From Tardiphaga robiniae (lineage in GTDB: Bacteria > Pseudomonadota > Alphaproteobacteria > Rhizobiales > Xanthobacteraceae), in assembly GCF_001618955.1 (NCBI RefSeq), contig NZ_LVYV01000012.1, positions 517,575-581,574 on the forward strand: a stretch of DNA of 64,000 bases, read 5' to 3'. Under the pieces are notes generated by a model. The model worked only from the letters and a program-made list of their open reading frames with translations. It was not told the DNA's origin and did not search any database. A program made the position numbers and the translations under genes. The first letter of the stretch is position 1; every line of letters starts with the position of its first letter. Below are positions 28,616 through 36,365 of the stretch, in pieces.

Positions 28616-29158
28616 ATGTCAGATGCAGGGCCCACGCCCGGTTCACAGGTGGATTGGCGGCACGATGTGTTCCGCATCCTGAAGGAGGCCGACGTCAAGC
28701 ACATGGTCTATGTGCCCGATGCCGGCCATTCCACGGCCATCCGTCTCGCCGACGAGGACAATGCGATCAATTCCGTGGTGCTGACCACCGAGGAAGAAGG
28801 CATCGGCTATCTCGCGGGCGCCTGGCTCGGCGGCGAGCGCGGCGCGCTGCTGATGCAGTCGAGCGGCGTCGGCAACTGCATCAATACGCTGGCGCTGCAG
28901 GCTTGCACGCGCTTTCCTCTGCTGATGGTCGTGACCATGCGCGGCGACTGGGCCGAGTTCAATGCGTGGCAGAACCCGATGGGGCAGGCGACGGAGAAAG
29001 CGCTCAACCTGATGGGCGTGCTGACCTGGCGCGCCGATGAGCCGCAGGACGTAGCGCCGCTGTTGCATGGCGCCGCATCGATGGCATTCAATGGCGATGC
29101 AGCCTGTGCATTGCTCCTGGGGCAGCGTTTGATCGGAGAGAAGCAGTGGGTCAAGTAA
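28616..29158 (+). CDS. TPP-binding decarboxylase, alpha (PYR-domain) subunit
   Basis: A 180-residue protein equivalent to the N-terminal pyrimidine-binding half of TPP-dependent decarboxylases, as in sulfopyruvate decarboxylase ComD and phosphonopyruvate decarboxylase. 'VLTTEEEGIGYLAGAWLGGERGALLMQSSGVGNCINTL' (about residues 40-85) is typical; the Glu in TTEEEG is the catalytic Glu that activates TPP. The beta subunit follows with a 13-base overlap, so a heteromeric enzyme is almost certain. The exact substrate is unknown: sulfopyruvate, phosphonopyruvate or another 2-oxo acid. ATG 28616 preceded by GGAGA was selected; the frame runs further back without conserved sequence. Confidence 0.82.
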   Translation: MSDAGPTPGSQVDWRHDVFRILKEADVKHMVYVPDAGHSTAIRLADEDNAINSVVLTTEEEGIGYLAGAWLGGERGALLMQSSGVGNCINTLALQACTRFPLLMVVTMRGDWAEFNAWQNPMGQATEKALNLMGVLTWRADEPQDVAPLLHGAASMAFNGDAACALLLGQRLIGEKQWVK

Positions 29159-29742
29159 ACGCAACCGGCGCGCTCGATCGCCGCGAGGTCGTGCAGAAGC
29201 TGCTGGCCGGCCGCAAGGATCTGCTTGTTGTGACCGGCCTCGGCTCACCATCCTACGACGTGATGGCCGCCGGTGATCACGACAATAATTACTATCTCTG
29301 GGCGGCCATGGGCAGCGCCGCCATGGTAGGGCTCGGGCTCGCGACGGCGAAGCCTGATCATTCGGTGCTGGTCATCACCGGAGATGGCGAGATGCTGATG
29401 GGTATGGGCGGACTCGCCACCATCGCCACGCGCAAGCCGACCAATCTCACCATCGCGATTCTCGATAATGGGCATTTCGGCGAAACCGGCATGCAGGTCA
29501 GCCATGCCGGGCTCGGCGTCAATCTCGATCGCGTGGCGCAGGCCTGCGGCTTCGGCTGGACGCGCGAGATTCGCGACATGGCCGGCGTGGACGATCTTCG
29601 CACTCGCCTGTCGTCGCGCGATGGCGTCAAACTCGCGACCATCAAGGTGAAAGCCGAGAATCCTCCGCGCGTGCTGCCGCCGCGTGATGGTGTCTATGTG
29701 AAGAACCGATTCCGCGCAGCGCTCGGACACGCGCCACTCTGA
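29146..29742 (+). CDS. TPP-binding decarboxylase, beta (PP-domain) subunit
   Basis: A 198-residue protein corresponding to the C-terminal, diphosphate-binding half of TPP enzymes. The TPP signature begins at 'GDGEMLMGMGGLATIA' (about residue 83) and ends about 28 residues later at 'ILDNGHFG', where the Asn completes the GDGx(24-27)N metal-binding motif. 'YYLWAAMGSAAMVGLGLA' precedes it, as in ComE. Translation starts at GTG 29146, inside the alpha gene, indicating coupling. Together with the Bug protein and GlcD-like oxidase downstream it suggests catabolism of a 2-hydroxy acid through the 2-oxo acid. Confidence 0.85.
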   Translation: MGQVNATGALDRREVVQKLLAGRKDLLVVTGLGSPSYDVMAAGDHDNNYYLWAAMGSAAMVGLGLATAKPDHSVLVITGDGEMLMGMGGLATIATRKPTNLTIAILDNGHFGETGMQVSHAGLGVNLDRVAQACGFGWTREIRDMAGVDDLRTRLSSRDGVKLATIKVKAENPPRVLPPRDGVYVKNRFRAALGHAPL

Positions 29743-29749
29743 ACCAACG

Positions 29750-29784
29750 GAAGGGCGCCCATCGAAGGAGATGCGGCGCCCTTC
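29750..29784 (+). other. Intercistronic hairpin before Bug gene 2
   Basis: A perfect 10-bp stem (29750-29759 with 29775-29784) lies between the TPP beta subunit and the Bug protein. No T tract follows. It mirrors the hairpin before the first Bug gene and may set different expression for the abundant binding protein. Confidence 0.7.
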
Positions 29785-29857
29785 TGACGATCGCTGGAAG
29801 ACCCAATGCTGGAAAACCAGTGTGGGAAACAAAAACATCATCAAGGGTAGGGAAACA

Positions 29858-30853
29858 ATGGCGAGCAAGATCACACGCCGCACGTTCTGCCGCTCGGCAG
29901 CCGTTGCGGCGTCCAGCATGATGATTCCGGGTACCCATGCCTGGGCGCAGGCGGAGTTGCCAAAAGGTCCGATCACGCTGGTCGTGCCTTTCGCCGCCGG
30001 CGGGGCCACCGACATCGTCAGTCGGCATGTCGCCAAGAAGGTCTCCGATCAGCTCGGGCAGACCATCCTCATTGAAAATGTCGGCGGCGCAGGCGGTGTG
30101 GTCGGTGCCACGCGGGTCGCGCGCGCCAAGCCCGATGGGCTGACGCTGTTGATGGGCACGATCTCCACCCACACGATCAATCCGCTGATGGCGAAGGTGC
30201 CGCCTTACGATCCGGTCAAGGATTTCACCGCGATTTCGATGCTGGTGACGGTGCCCAATGTGTTGATGGTGTCCAAGCAGGTGCAAGCGACCACCGTCAA
30301 GGAACTCATCGCGCTGCTCAAGGCCGATCCGACCAAATACAGCTATGGATCGTCCGGTGTGGGCACGCCGCCGAATCTGTCGGGAGAACTGTTCAAGGTG
30401 CAGGCGGGCGTGAAGATGGAGCACGTGCCCTATCGTGGTGGTGCGCCGGCCATGAACGACCTGATGGGCGGACAGATCCCGGTTTTGTTCGACGTGCTGA
30501 GCGGCGCGGCACCGTTCATCAAGGCGGGCTCGATCCGCACACTGGCCGTCACCACCAAAAAGCGTTCGCCGTCCTTCCCGGATATTCCGACAATCGCCGA
30601 GTCTGGCCTGCCTGATTACGAGACCTACACGTGGAACGCGGTGTTTGGCCCGCCCGGCATGGCGCCGGCGCTTGCAGAACGGTTGAGTTCGGAGTTCCGC
30701 AAGGCCGTTGCCGATCCGGACGTGGCGAAGCAGTTGCGCGAGCTGAGCGGCGATCCGGTTGGCTCGACCGGCGCCGAGCTTGAGGCGCAGGTCAAGGCCG
30801 AAGCTGTGAAGTGGGGCCCGATCATTCAGGCCGCAGGTCTCAAGTCGGAATAA
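29858..30853 (+). CDS. Bug/TctC-family periplasmic binding protein 2
   Basis: A 331-residue carboxylate-binding receptor. The N terminus 'SKITRRTFCRSAAVAASSMM' contains a twin-arginine-like motif (TRRTFCR) before the hydrophobic stretch, so Tat export is possible, unlike Bug 1. The mature segment 'GPITLVVPFAAGGATDIVSRHVAK' and 'VGGAGGVVGATRVARAKPDG' are family hallmarks. The start ATG 29858 gives a proper signal; the frame extends to 29771 without one. It lies between the TPP decarboxylase and the flavin oxidase, suggesting that it binds their substrate. No TctA/TctB membrane components are present here. Confidence 0.9.
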   Translation: MASKITRRTFCRSAAVAASSMMIPGTHAWAQAELPKGPITLVVPFAAGGATDIVSRHVAKKVSDQLGQTILIENVGGAGGVVGATRVARAKPDGLTLLMGTISTHTINPLMAKVPPYDPVKDFTAISMLVTVPNVLMVSKQVQATTVKELIALLKADPTKYSYGSSGVGTPPNLSGELFKVQAGVKMEHVPYRGGAPAMNDLMGGQIPVLFDVLSGAAPFIKAGSIRTLAVTTKKRSPSFPDIPTIAESGLPDYETYTWNAVFGPPGMAPALAERLSSEFRKAVADPDVAKQLRELSGDPVGSTGAELEAQVKAEAVKWGPIIQAAGLKSE

Positions 30854-30873
30854 ACAGTCGAAAGGATCGCCTC

Positions 30874-32316
30874 TTGCCTCTTACGGATAGCGAACGCGCC
30901 GCGTTTCTGCAGGCGCTGGCGGCGATCATCGGCGACAAATATGTACGAACCGGCGCGGATGCCGAACCGTATCAGCAGGACTGGCGCGCGCGCTATCGCG
31001 GCGTGGCCGTGGCCGTTGCCTTGCCGGCAAGTACGGACGAGGTGTCGGCGGTGGTTCGCCTGTGCGGTGAGCGTGGCATCGCCATCGTGCCGCAGGCCGG
31101 CAATACCGGCTTGACGGGTGGTGCCATCGTTCCGGACGGCGTGGCGGCGCTGATCGTCAATGTTTCGCGGCTCAATCGCGTGCGCAATGTCGATCCGCTC
31201 AACAATGCGGTGACGCTGGAAGCCGGCTGCATTCTGGCGGATGTGCGTGCGCTGGCTGACCAGCACGACCGGCAATTTCCCGTGCTGCTCGGCAGCGTCG
31301 GCAGTTGCGAGATCGGCGGGCTGATCTCCACCAATGCCGGCGGCACCGGCGTGCTGCGCTATGGCAACATGCGCGAGCAGGTGCTTGGCCTTGAAGTTGT
31401 TCTGGCCGACGGGCGGATTTGGCGCGGGCTGAAGGCATTGCGCAAGGACAATACCGGCTACGATCTGAAGCAGCTCTTCATCGGCGCCGAGGGAACGCTG
31501 GGCATCGTCACCGCCGCTGTGCTGAAACTGTATCCAAAGCTCATGGTGTCAGCGACGGCGATGGTGTCGATGGGGCAGGTCGGCCAGGCGGTTGCGCTAT
31601 TGCAGTATCTGCAGCGCACCACGGGCGGTCGTGTCGAGGCCTTTGAATTGATGTCGCAGAGCCAATTGCAGATCGTGCTGCGCCATGGCTCCGGGAGCGG
31701 CAGTCCGATGACGGGTGAAGCGCCATGGTATGTGCTGCTCGAACTGGCGGACAGCGCCGCGGACTGGAATGCCGTGGAAAGCCTCGAGACCGCACTGGCA
31801 GCAGCGATGGAGGACGGGCTCATCGGCGATGCGGTGATCGCAACCGATCAGGCCAAGGCCGACCGGATCTGGAATTTGCGACACACGATTTCCGAATCCA
31901 ACAAGCGCGAGGGCTTTACGGTGTCGAACGATACGTCGGTGCCGATTTCGGCGCTGCCGGAATTCATCGACCGCGTCACGCGTCGGCTGCAGCGCGAGCT
32001 GCCGAATGCGCAGGTCGCGCATTGCGGGCATGTCGGTGATGGTAATGTCCATGTGATCGTCGTGTTTCCCTACGACATCGGCGATGCGCAGGTGCGCGAG
32101 GCTGCGGCGCACGAGGCCAACACCATCGTGCATCAGGAAAGCGTTGCCTGTGGCGGCAGTATCAGCGCGGAGCATGGCATCGGCCGCATGCATATCGATC
32201 GGCTTCCGCTCTATACGTCGGAGGTCGAGCTCGATCTGATGCGGCGTGTGAAGCTCGCGCTCGATCCCGACCGGATGATGAATCCGGTCAAGGTGTTGCG
32301 GTTGCCGGGAGAGTAA
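30874..32316 (+). CDS. GlcD-like FAD-linked 2-hydroxyacid dehydrogenase
   Basis: A 480-residue flavoprotein of the D-lactate/glycolate/D-2-hydroxyglutarate dehydrogenase family. The FAD_binding_4 domain spans about residues 45-185 ('IAIVPQAGNTGLTGGAIV', 'GSVGSCEIGGLISTNAGGTGVLRYGNMRE'). The C-terminal FAD-oxidase domain has the metal-binding motifs 'HCGHVGDGNVHV' (about 385) and 'EHGIG' (about 433). TTG 30874 is the likely start: AAAGGA at 30861-30866 lies seven bases before it and it follows the Bug gene stop by 20 bases. In this cluster it may oxidise the hydroxy-acid to the oxo-acid for the TPP enzyme; family is certain, substrate inferred. Confidence 0.88.
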   Translation: MPLTDSERAAFLQALAAIIGDKYVRTGADAEPYQQDWRARYRGVAVAVALPASTDEVSAVVRLCGERGIAIVPQAGNTGLTGGAIVPDGVAALIVNVSRLNRVRNVDPLNNAVTLEAGCILADVRALADQHDRQFPVLLGSVGSCEIGGLISTNAGGTGVLRYGNMREQVLGLEVVLADGRIWRGLKALRKDNTGYDLKQLFIGAEGTLGIVTAAVLKLYPKLMVSATAMVSMGQVGQAVALLQYLQRTTGGRVEAFELMSQSQLQIVLRHGSGSGSPMTGEAPWYVLLELADSAADWNAVESLETALAAAMEDGLIGDAVIATDQAKADRIWNLRHTISESNKREGFTVSNDTSVPISALPEFIDRVTRRLQRELPNAQVAHCGHVGDGNVHVIVVFPYDIGDAQVREAAAHEANTIVHQESVACGGSISAEHGIGRMHIDRLPLYTSEVELDLMRRVKLALDPDRMMNPVKVLRLPGE

Positions 32317-32342
32317 GACGGCAGGTGATCCTGCCTGTCTCC

Positions 32343-32867
32343 TTAGTGCCGCGCGATGATCTCGCGCTCGCCCTTGTACATGCCGGCTTCGCCGAGCAAT
32401 GCGCCCGGACGACGGCGCACCAGGAATTTCGGGCGGCGCTCCCGAATCGCATTGCGGCGACGGCGGCGCTGCGATGGTTCGTAGATCTTCTCTTCGGGCA
32501 GTTGCGGAAGCGCGAAGATCTCGCTCCACATCTGCCAGGCCATGTCGATTTCTTCGCGATCCGAGCTGACCAGCAGCGGGACTGACAGTGACGGATCGCG
32601 ATGCGCGAGCATCAGCATCTTGCCGTCGTCGAGACCGCGCAGGGTGACGCCGAGAAAATCGCTGACGCGCACATTGATCGCCATGCGCATGCCGCCGACG
32701 GCACGGTGCAGGACGACCCGGGTACGATGCAGTTCGATATGGCGGATCGCTCCGTCGGCGCGGGTATCATGCGCCTCGAAACGAACCGGAAGTGAATGGG
32801 GATCGAGCCGCAATGCGCTGCTCGATCCCGGGGCATGGGCCCCACCTGTCGCTGTTTGATGCCTCAC
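32343..32867 (-). CDS. Conserved hypothetical protein, DUF6101-like
   Basis: A 174-residue soluble protein with no signal or membrane segment. The N-terminal half contains 'LPVRFEAHDTRADGAIRHIELHRTRVVLHRAVGGMRMAINVRVSDFLGV', an arrangement of short strands; the C-terminal third is strongly basic ('PSQRRRRRNAIRERRPKFLVRRRPG'), which could bind nucleic acid or membrane lipid. I recognise it as resembling the DUF6101 family frequent in Bradyrhizobium, but cannot confirm this without a search. It starts at GTG 32867 with GGGGAG about 10 bases upstream. It converges with the oxidase gene and stands alone. Confidence 0.6.
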   Translation of the reverse strand: MRHQTATGGAHAPGSSSALRLDPHSLPVRFEAHDTRADGAIRHIELHRTRVVLHRAVGGMRMAINVRVSDFLGVTLRGLDDGKMLMLAHRDPSLSVPLLVSSDREEIDMAWQMWSEIFALPQLPEEKIYEPSQRRRRRNAIRERRPKFLVRRRPGALLGEAGMYKGEREIIARH

Positions 32868-33151
32868 GGCCTTTTATCTCCCCGCCGGAATTATGTTCCC
32901 GGTCGATGGGGAGACCTTGCCAGAGCCGGTTCGGAATCGGCTTAAAAAGGCTGGTTAATCGAATCCGACTGCCCTTCATGATTGACAGAAGCTTGGCAGG
33001 CATGATTGACGAACCGTTGCGAGAGCCCTGAAATTCTTTCCTTTTCGGCGCGGCAAATGCTTGAAGTCCCTGCGAAATAAGCACATCTCTAACGGCGGTC
33101 ATCGCCGCTTCGGACCTGTTGAAATCGTCTCTCAATGTTGGGATTTTGTTC
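32868..33151. other. Divergent spacer upstream of the pmbA-like gene
   Basis: A 284-base divergent spacer without a supported gene. AT content rises toward 33050-33150. No strong inverted repeat, terminator or sigma-70 pair was assigned. Confidence 0.35.
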
Positions 33152-34552
33152 GTGAACTCTTCACCAAACGCATCGTCGTCTGTCTCCACGAAATCCGACA
33201 ATTCCGATCTGCTCGATCAGTCCGTACTCTCCACGCTGGCGCAGCGTCTCGTCGAGGCTGCCAGGAAGGCCGGTGCGGATGCCGCGGATGCGGTCGCGGT
33301 GCGCGGGGTGTCGCATGGCGTCGAAGTGCGTGACGGCAAGGTCGAAGCCTCCGAGCGTTCGGAGGGTGACGATATGGGCTTGCGCGTATTCGTCGGTCGC
33401 CGTCAGGCGGTGATCTCCACCAATGACATGTCCGGCGACAATGTCGCGCAACTGGCCGAACGTGCTGTCGCGATGGCGCGCGTCGCACCCGATGATCAAT
33501 ATGTCGGCCTTGCGGACCCAGCGCTGCTTGCGCGCGACTTTGCAAATCTCGATCTGCTCGATCCCGTCGTGCCGTCGGTGAGCGAACTCGAACGACGCGC
33601 TGTCGAAGCTGAAGAAGCCGCGCTCGCGGTGAAGGGCGTGACCAAGTCCGGCGGTGCATCGGCCTCGACCGGCATCGGCGGCATGGTGCTCGTCACCTCG
33701 ACCGGTTTCCACGGCTCCTATCTGCGCTCCAGCCAGGGCGTCTCGATGACTGCCATCGTCGGCGACGGTACCAATATGGAGCGCGACTACGCCTTCACCT
33801 CGGCGCTGCATGCATCCGATCTGGAGTCGCCGGCCAGCGTCGGCAAGCTCGCGGGCGAGCGTACGGTGGCGCGGGCCAACCCGCGCAAGGTGCCGACCTG
33901 CAAGGTGCCGGTGGTGTACGACCCGCGCGTCTCGAACTCGCTGGTCGGTCACGTCATCGGTGCCGCCAATGGCGCGTCCGTCGCGCGCAAGACCACGTTC
34001 CTCAAGGGCAGTCTCGGCAAGCAGCTGTTCAGCAGCAATATCCGCATCATCGACGATCCCCTGCGCGTGCGCGGCCTGCGCTCGCAGTCCTTCGATGCCG
34101 AAGGCGTTGCGACGAAGCAGCAGGCCATTATCGATGGCGGCGTGCTCACGACCTGGCTGCTGGATTGCGCGACCGCGCGCGAACTCGGCATGACCACGAC
34201 AGGCCACGCGCATCGTGGCGTGTCGTCGTCACCATCGCCCGGCGCATATAACCTGCACATGGAAGCGGGCGACGTGAGCCCCGAAGACCTGATCGCCGAT
34301 ATCAAGGAAGGCTTTTACGTCACCGATCTGATCGGCTCGGGCGTCAATGGCGTGACCGGCGACTACAGCCGCGGCGCCGGCGGATTCTGGATCGAGAACG
34401 GCAAGCTCACTTACGCCGTCAGCGAGATCACCATTGCGGGTCATCTTTTCGAGATCTTCAAGTCGATGACGCCTGCGAACGACCTCACTTTCAAATACGG
34501 CGTCAACGCGCCGACCGTGCGCGTCGAGGGACTGACGATTGCCGGACGCTGA
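33152..34552 (+). CDS. pmbA: TldD/PmbA family protein, TldE (PmbA)-like
   Basis: A 466-residue member of the TldD/PmbA family. In E. coli TldD and TldE form a heterodimeric metalloprotease that matures microcin B17; the TldE/PmbA partner lacks the HExxxH metal site of TldD, and no such motif is visible here, so this is the TldE-like subunit. The conserved C-terminal 'NGVTGDYSRGAGGFWIENG' (about residue 410) and 'EGDDMGLRVFVGRRQA' near residue 75 match the family. GTG 33152 is the preferred start; TTG 33119 is in frame and would add 11 residues. The next gene overlaps its end by 14 bases, so the pair is co-translated. No tldD is in the window. Confidence 0.85.
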   Translation: MNSSPNASSSVSTKSDNSDLLDQSVLSTLAQRLVEAARKAGADAADAVAVRGVSHGVEVRDGKVEASERSEGDDMGLRVFVGRRQAVISTNDMSGDNVAQLAERAVAMARVAPDDQYVGLADPALLARDFANLDLLDPVVPSVSELERRAVEAEEAALAVKGVTKSGGASASTGIGGMVLVTSTGFHGSYLRSSQGVSMTAIVGDGTNMERDYAFTSALHASDLESPASVGKLAGERTVARANPRKVPTCKVPVVYDPRVSNSLVGHVIGAANGASVARKTTFLKGSLGKQLFSSNIRIIDDPLRVRGLRSQSFDAEGVATKQQAIIDGGVLTTWLLDCATARELGMTTTGHAHRGVSSSPSPGAYNLHMEAGDVSPEDLIADIKEGFYVTDLIGSGVNGVTGDYSRGAGGFWIENGKLTYAVSEITIAGHLFEIFKSMTPANDLTFKYGVNAPTVRVEGLTIAGR

Positions 34553-35348
34553 TCTCGACACGGACAAACGGCTCGCGCACGATGTTGCCCTGATGGCGGA
34601 CACCGTGCGGGCGGCCGGCGAGCTCGGCCTCGCAATGTTCGGTACAGAACTCAAGAAATGGACCAAGGGCGAATCCTCTCCCGTCTCCGAAGCGGATATC
34701 GCCGTCAACGATCTGATCGAGAAGCGGCTTCGTGCCGCGACGCCTGATTACGGCTGGCTCTCGGAGGAGAGCGCCGATGACGAATCCCGCCTCGGCAAGC
34801 GCCTGACCTGGATCATTGATCCGATCGACGGCACCCGCAGCTATCTCGCCGGTCGCGAGGATTGGTGTGTCTGTGTCGCGCTGGTCGAGGACGCCCGGCC
34901 GGTGATGGCTGCGGTATTTGCACCATCCACAGATGAATTTTTCCTGGCGATCCACGGGCAGGGCACCACCTGCAACGGCGTTCCGGTTCGGGCCACGACC
35001 GGTTCCGCAATGGACTTTTCGCGCGTGGCGGGTCCGAAACCGCTGGTCGAGCGGATGGTCCATCCCCGGCAGGATATCACCCTTTATCCGCGAATCGGCT
35101 CACTGGCGCTGCGATTGTGCTGGATCGCCAATGGCCGGCTGGATGCAGCCTTTGCCGGGGGGCAGAGCCGGGACTGGGATCTGGCGGCCGCAGATTTGAT
35201 CGTGCACGAAGCGAATGGTAGGATGACCGAGCTTTCGGGCGATCCCATCCTCTATAATCGCCGGGAAGTCACGCACGGGTTGCTGGTGGCAGCGGGGGCC
35301 GATCGCCATGCTTACATCGTCGAGCAATTCCAGAACCGCCGGGTTTAA
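34539..35348 (+). CDS. Inositol-monophosphatase-family phosphatase (CysQ-like)
   Basis: A 269-residue Mg-dependent phosphatase of the IMPase/FBPase superfamily. The metal-binding motifs are 'SEESADD' (about residue 73), 'WIIDPIDGTRSYLAG' (about 91-105) and 'RDWDLAAADLIV' (about 212-223). Substrates in this family include inositol phosphates, 3'-phosphoadenosine 5'-phosphate (CysQ) and sugar phosphates; the present sequence does not settle which. The start is TTG 34539 inside pmbA. The position just before DUF4170, DUF374, waaA and lpxK is conserved in related bacteria, which hints at a link with envelope synthesis, but this is inference. Confidence 0.87.
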   Translation: MPDADLDTDKRLAHDVALMADTVRAAGELGLAMFGTELKKWTKGESSPVSEADIAVNDLIEKRLRAATPDYGWLSEESADDESRLGKRLTWIIDPIDGTRSYLAGREDWCVCVALVEDARPVMAAVFAPSTDEFFLAIHGQGTTCNGVPVRATTGSAMDFSRVAGPKPLVERMVHPRQDITLYPRIGSLALRLCWIANGRLDAAFAGGQSRDWDLAAADLIVHEANGRMTELSGDPILYNRREVTHGLLVAAGADRHAYIVEQFQNRRV

Positions 35349-35409
35349 CCGGCTGCACCACTATCTTTGACTTATCGGATCGCAGCCGGTCGCTGCAGGA
35401 ACAGGATTC

Positions 35410-35655
35410 ATGTCGGACACACCACAGCAACTGCTTCATCTGGTCATCGGGGGCGAGCTGACCAACCTGAAAGAGACGACGTTCAAGGATCTCAGCCAGG
35501 TTGAAGTCGTCGGCGTCTATCCGAATTACGCGACGGCATTTGTCGCCTGGAAGGCCAAGGCGCAGCAGACCGTCGACAACGCGCACATGCGCTACTTCAT
35601 CGTCCATCTCCATCGGCTGCTCGATCCGGGTCAAGACGCGAAGCCGACCGCTTGA
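35410..35655 (+). CDS. DUF4170 small protein
   Basis: An 81-residue soluble protein matching DUF4170 in length and pattern: 'LLHLVIGGELTNLKETTFKDLSQVEVVGVYPNYATAFVAWKAKAQQTVDNAHMRYFIVHLHRLLDP'. The likely fold is a small alpha/beta domain; no catalytic residues stand out. AGGA precedes the ATG. It overlaps the DUF374 acyltransferase start by 4 bases and lies in the lipid A/Kdo cluster, so a helper role in that pathway is possible but unproven. Confidence 0.85.
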   Translation: MSDTPQQLLHLVIGGELTNLKETTFKDLSQVEVVGVYPNYATAFVAWKAKAQQTVDNAHMRYFIVHLHRLLDPGQDAKPTA

Positions 35656-36365
35656 AACGACTGCTCCGAAACACGCTGCGCAGCAGCTGGGTTCAGCGCG
35701 CCGCGGGGTTTCTCGCGGCCGAATTTTTGCGTCTGGTCTGGAAGACCAACACCTTCACCTTCGATCCCGTCGATGTCTATGACATTGTCGAGCCGCAGAT
35801 GCCGGTCATCCTGGCGTTCTGGCATGGCCAGCACTTCATGACGCCATTCATCCGGCAGAAGGACTATCGCGGCGCGGTGCTGATCTCGAAGCATCGCGAC
35901 GGCGAGTTCAACGCGCTGGCTGCCGAGCGCCTTGGCATCGCCACCGTCCGCGGCTCCGGCGATCATGGTGGCGCGTTTCACCGTAAGGGCGGCGTCGGTG
36001 CGTTCAAGGAGATGGTGCGGGTGCTGGAGCGCGGTATCAACATGGCGCTGACCGCCGACGTGCCGAAGCGCTCGCGTGTCGCCGGCATGGGCATCATCAT
36101 GCTGGCACGCGAAAGCGGCCGGCCGATCATGCCGTTTGCCATGGCCACCAGCCGCTACGTCCAGCTCAACAACTGGGACCGCACCACGATCAATCTGCCT
36201 TTCGGGCGCGGCGTGCTGGTCGGTGGCGAGCCGATCAATGTTCCGGCCGACGCGGACGGCACAATGATGGAGGCATTGCGCCTGCAGCTCGAGGCCACGC
36301 TGAACGAGGCCACGCAGCGTGCCTATGACACGGTAGGTCGGCCGGAAGGTGCGGGTCGTGCCTAA
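35652..36365 (+). CDS. DUF374 family lysophospholipid/lipid A acyltransferase-like protein
   Basis: A 237-residue membrane-associated protein of the DUF374 family within the LPLAT superfamily. 'ILAFWHGQHFMTPFIRQ' (about residues 54-70) carries the His of the acyltransferase site, and 'TADVPKRSRVAGMGIIMLARESGRPIMPF' (about 132-160) is the family core. In Rhizobiales such genes sit directly before waaA and lpxK. The specific acyl donor and acceptor are unknown. Translation starts at TTG 35652, overlapping the DUF4170 stop (TTGA), which implies coupling. Its end overlaps the start of waaA. Confidence 0.85.
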   Translation: MKRLLRNTLRSSWVQRAAGFLAAEFLRLVWKTNTFTFDPVDVYDIVEPQMPVILAFWHGQHFMTPFIRQKDYRGAVLISKHRDGEFNALAAERLGIATVRGSGDHGGAFHRKGGVGAFKEMVRVLERGINMALTADVPKRSRVAGMGIIMLARESGRPIMPFAMATSRYVQLNNWDRTTINLPFGRGVLVGGEPINVPADADGTMMEALRLQLEATLNEATQRAYDTVGRPEGAGRA

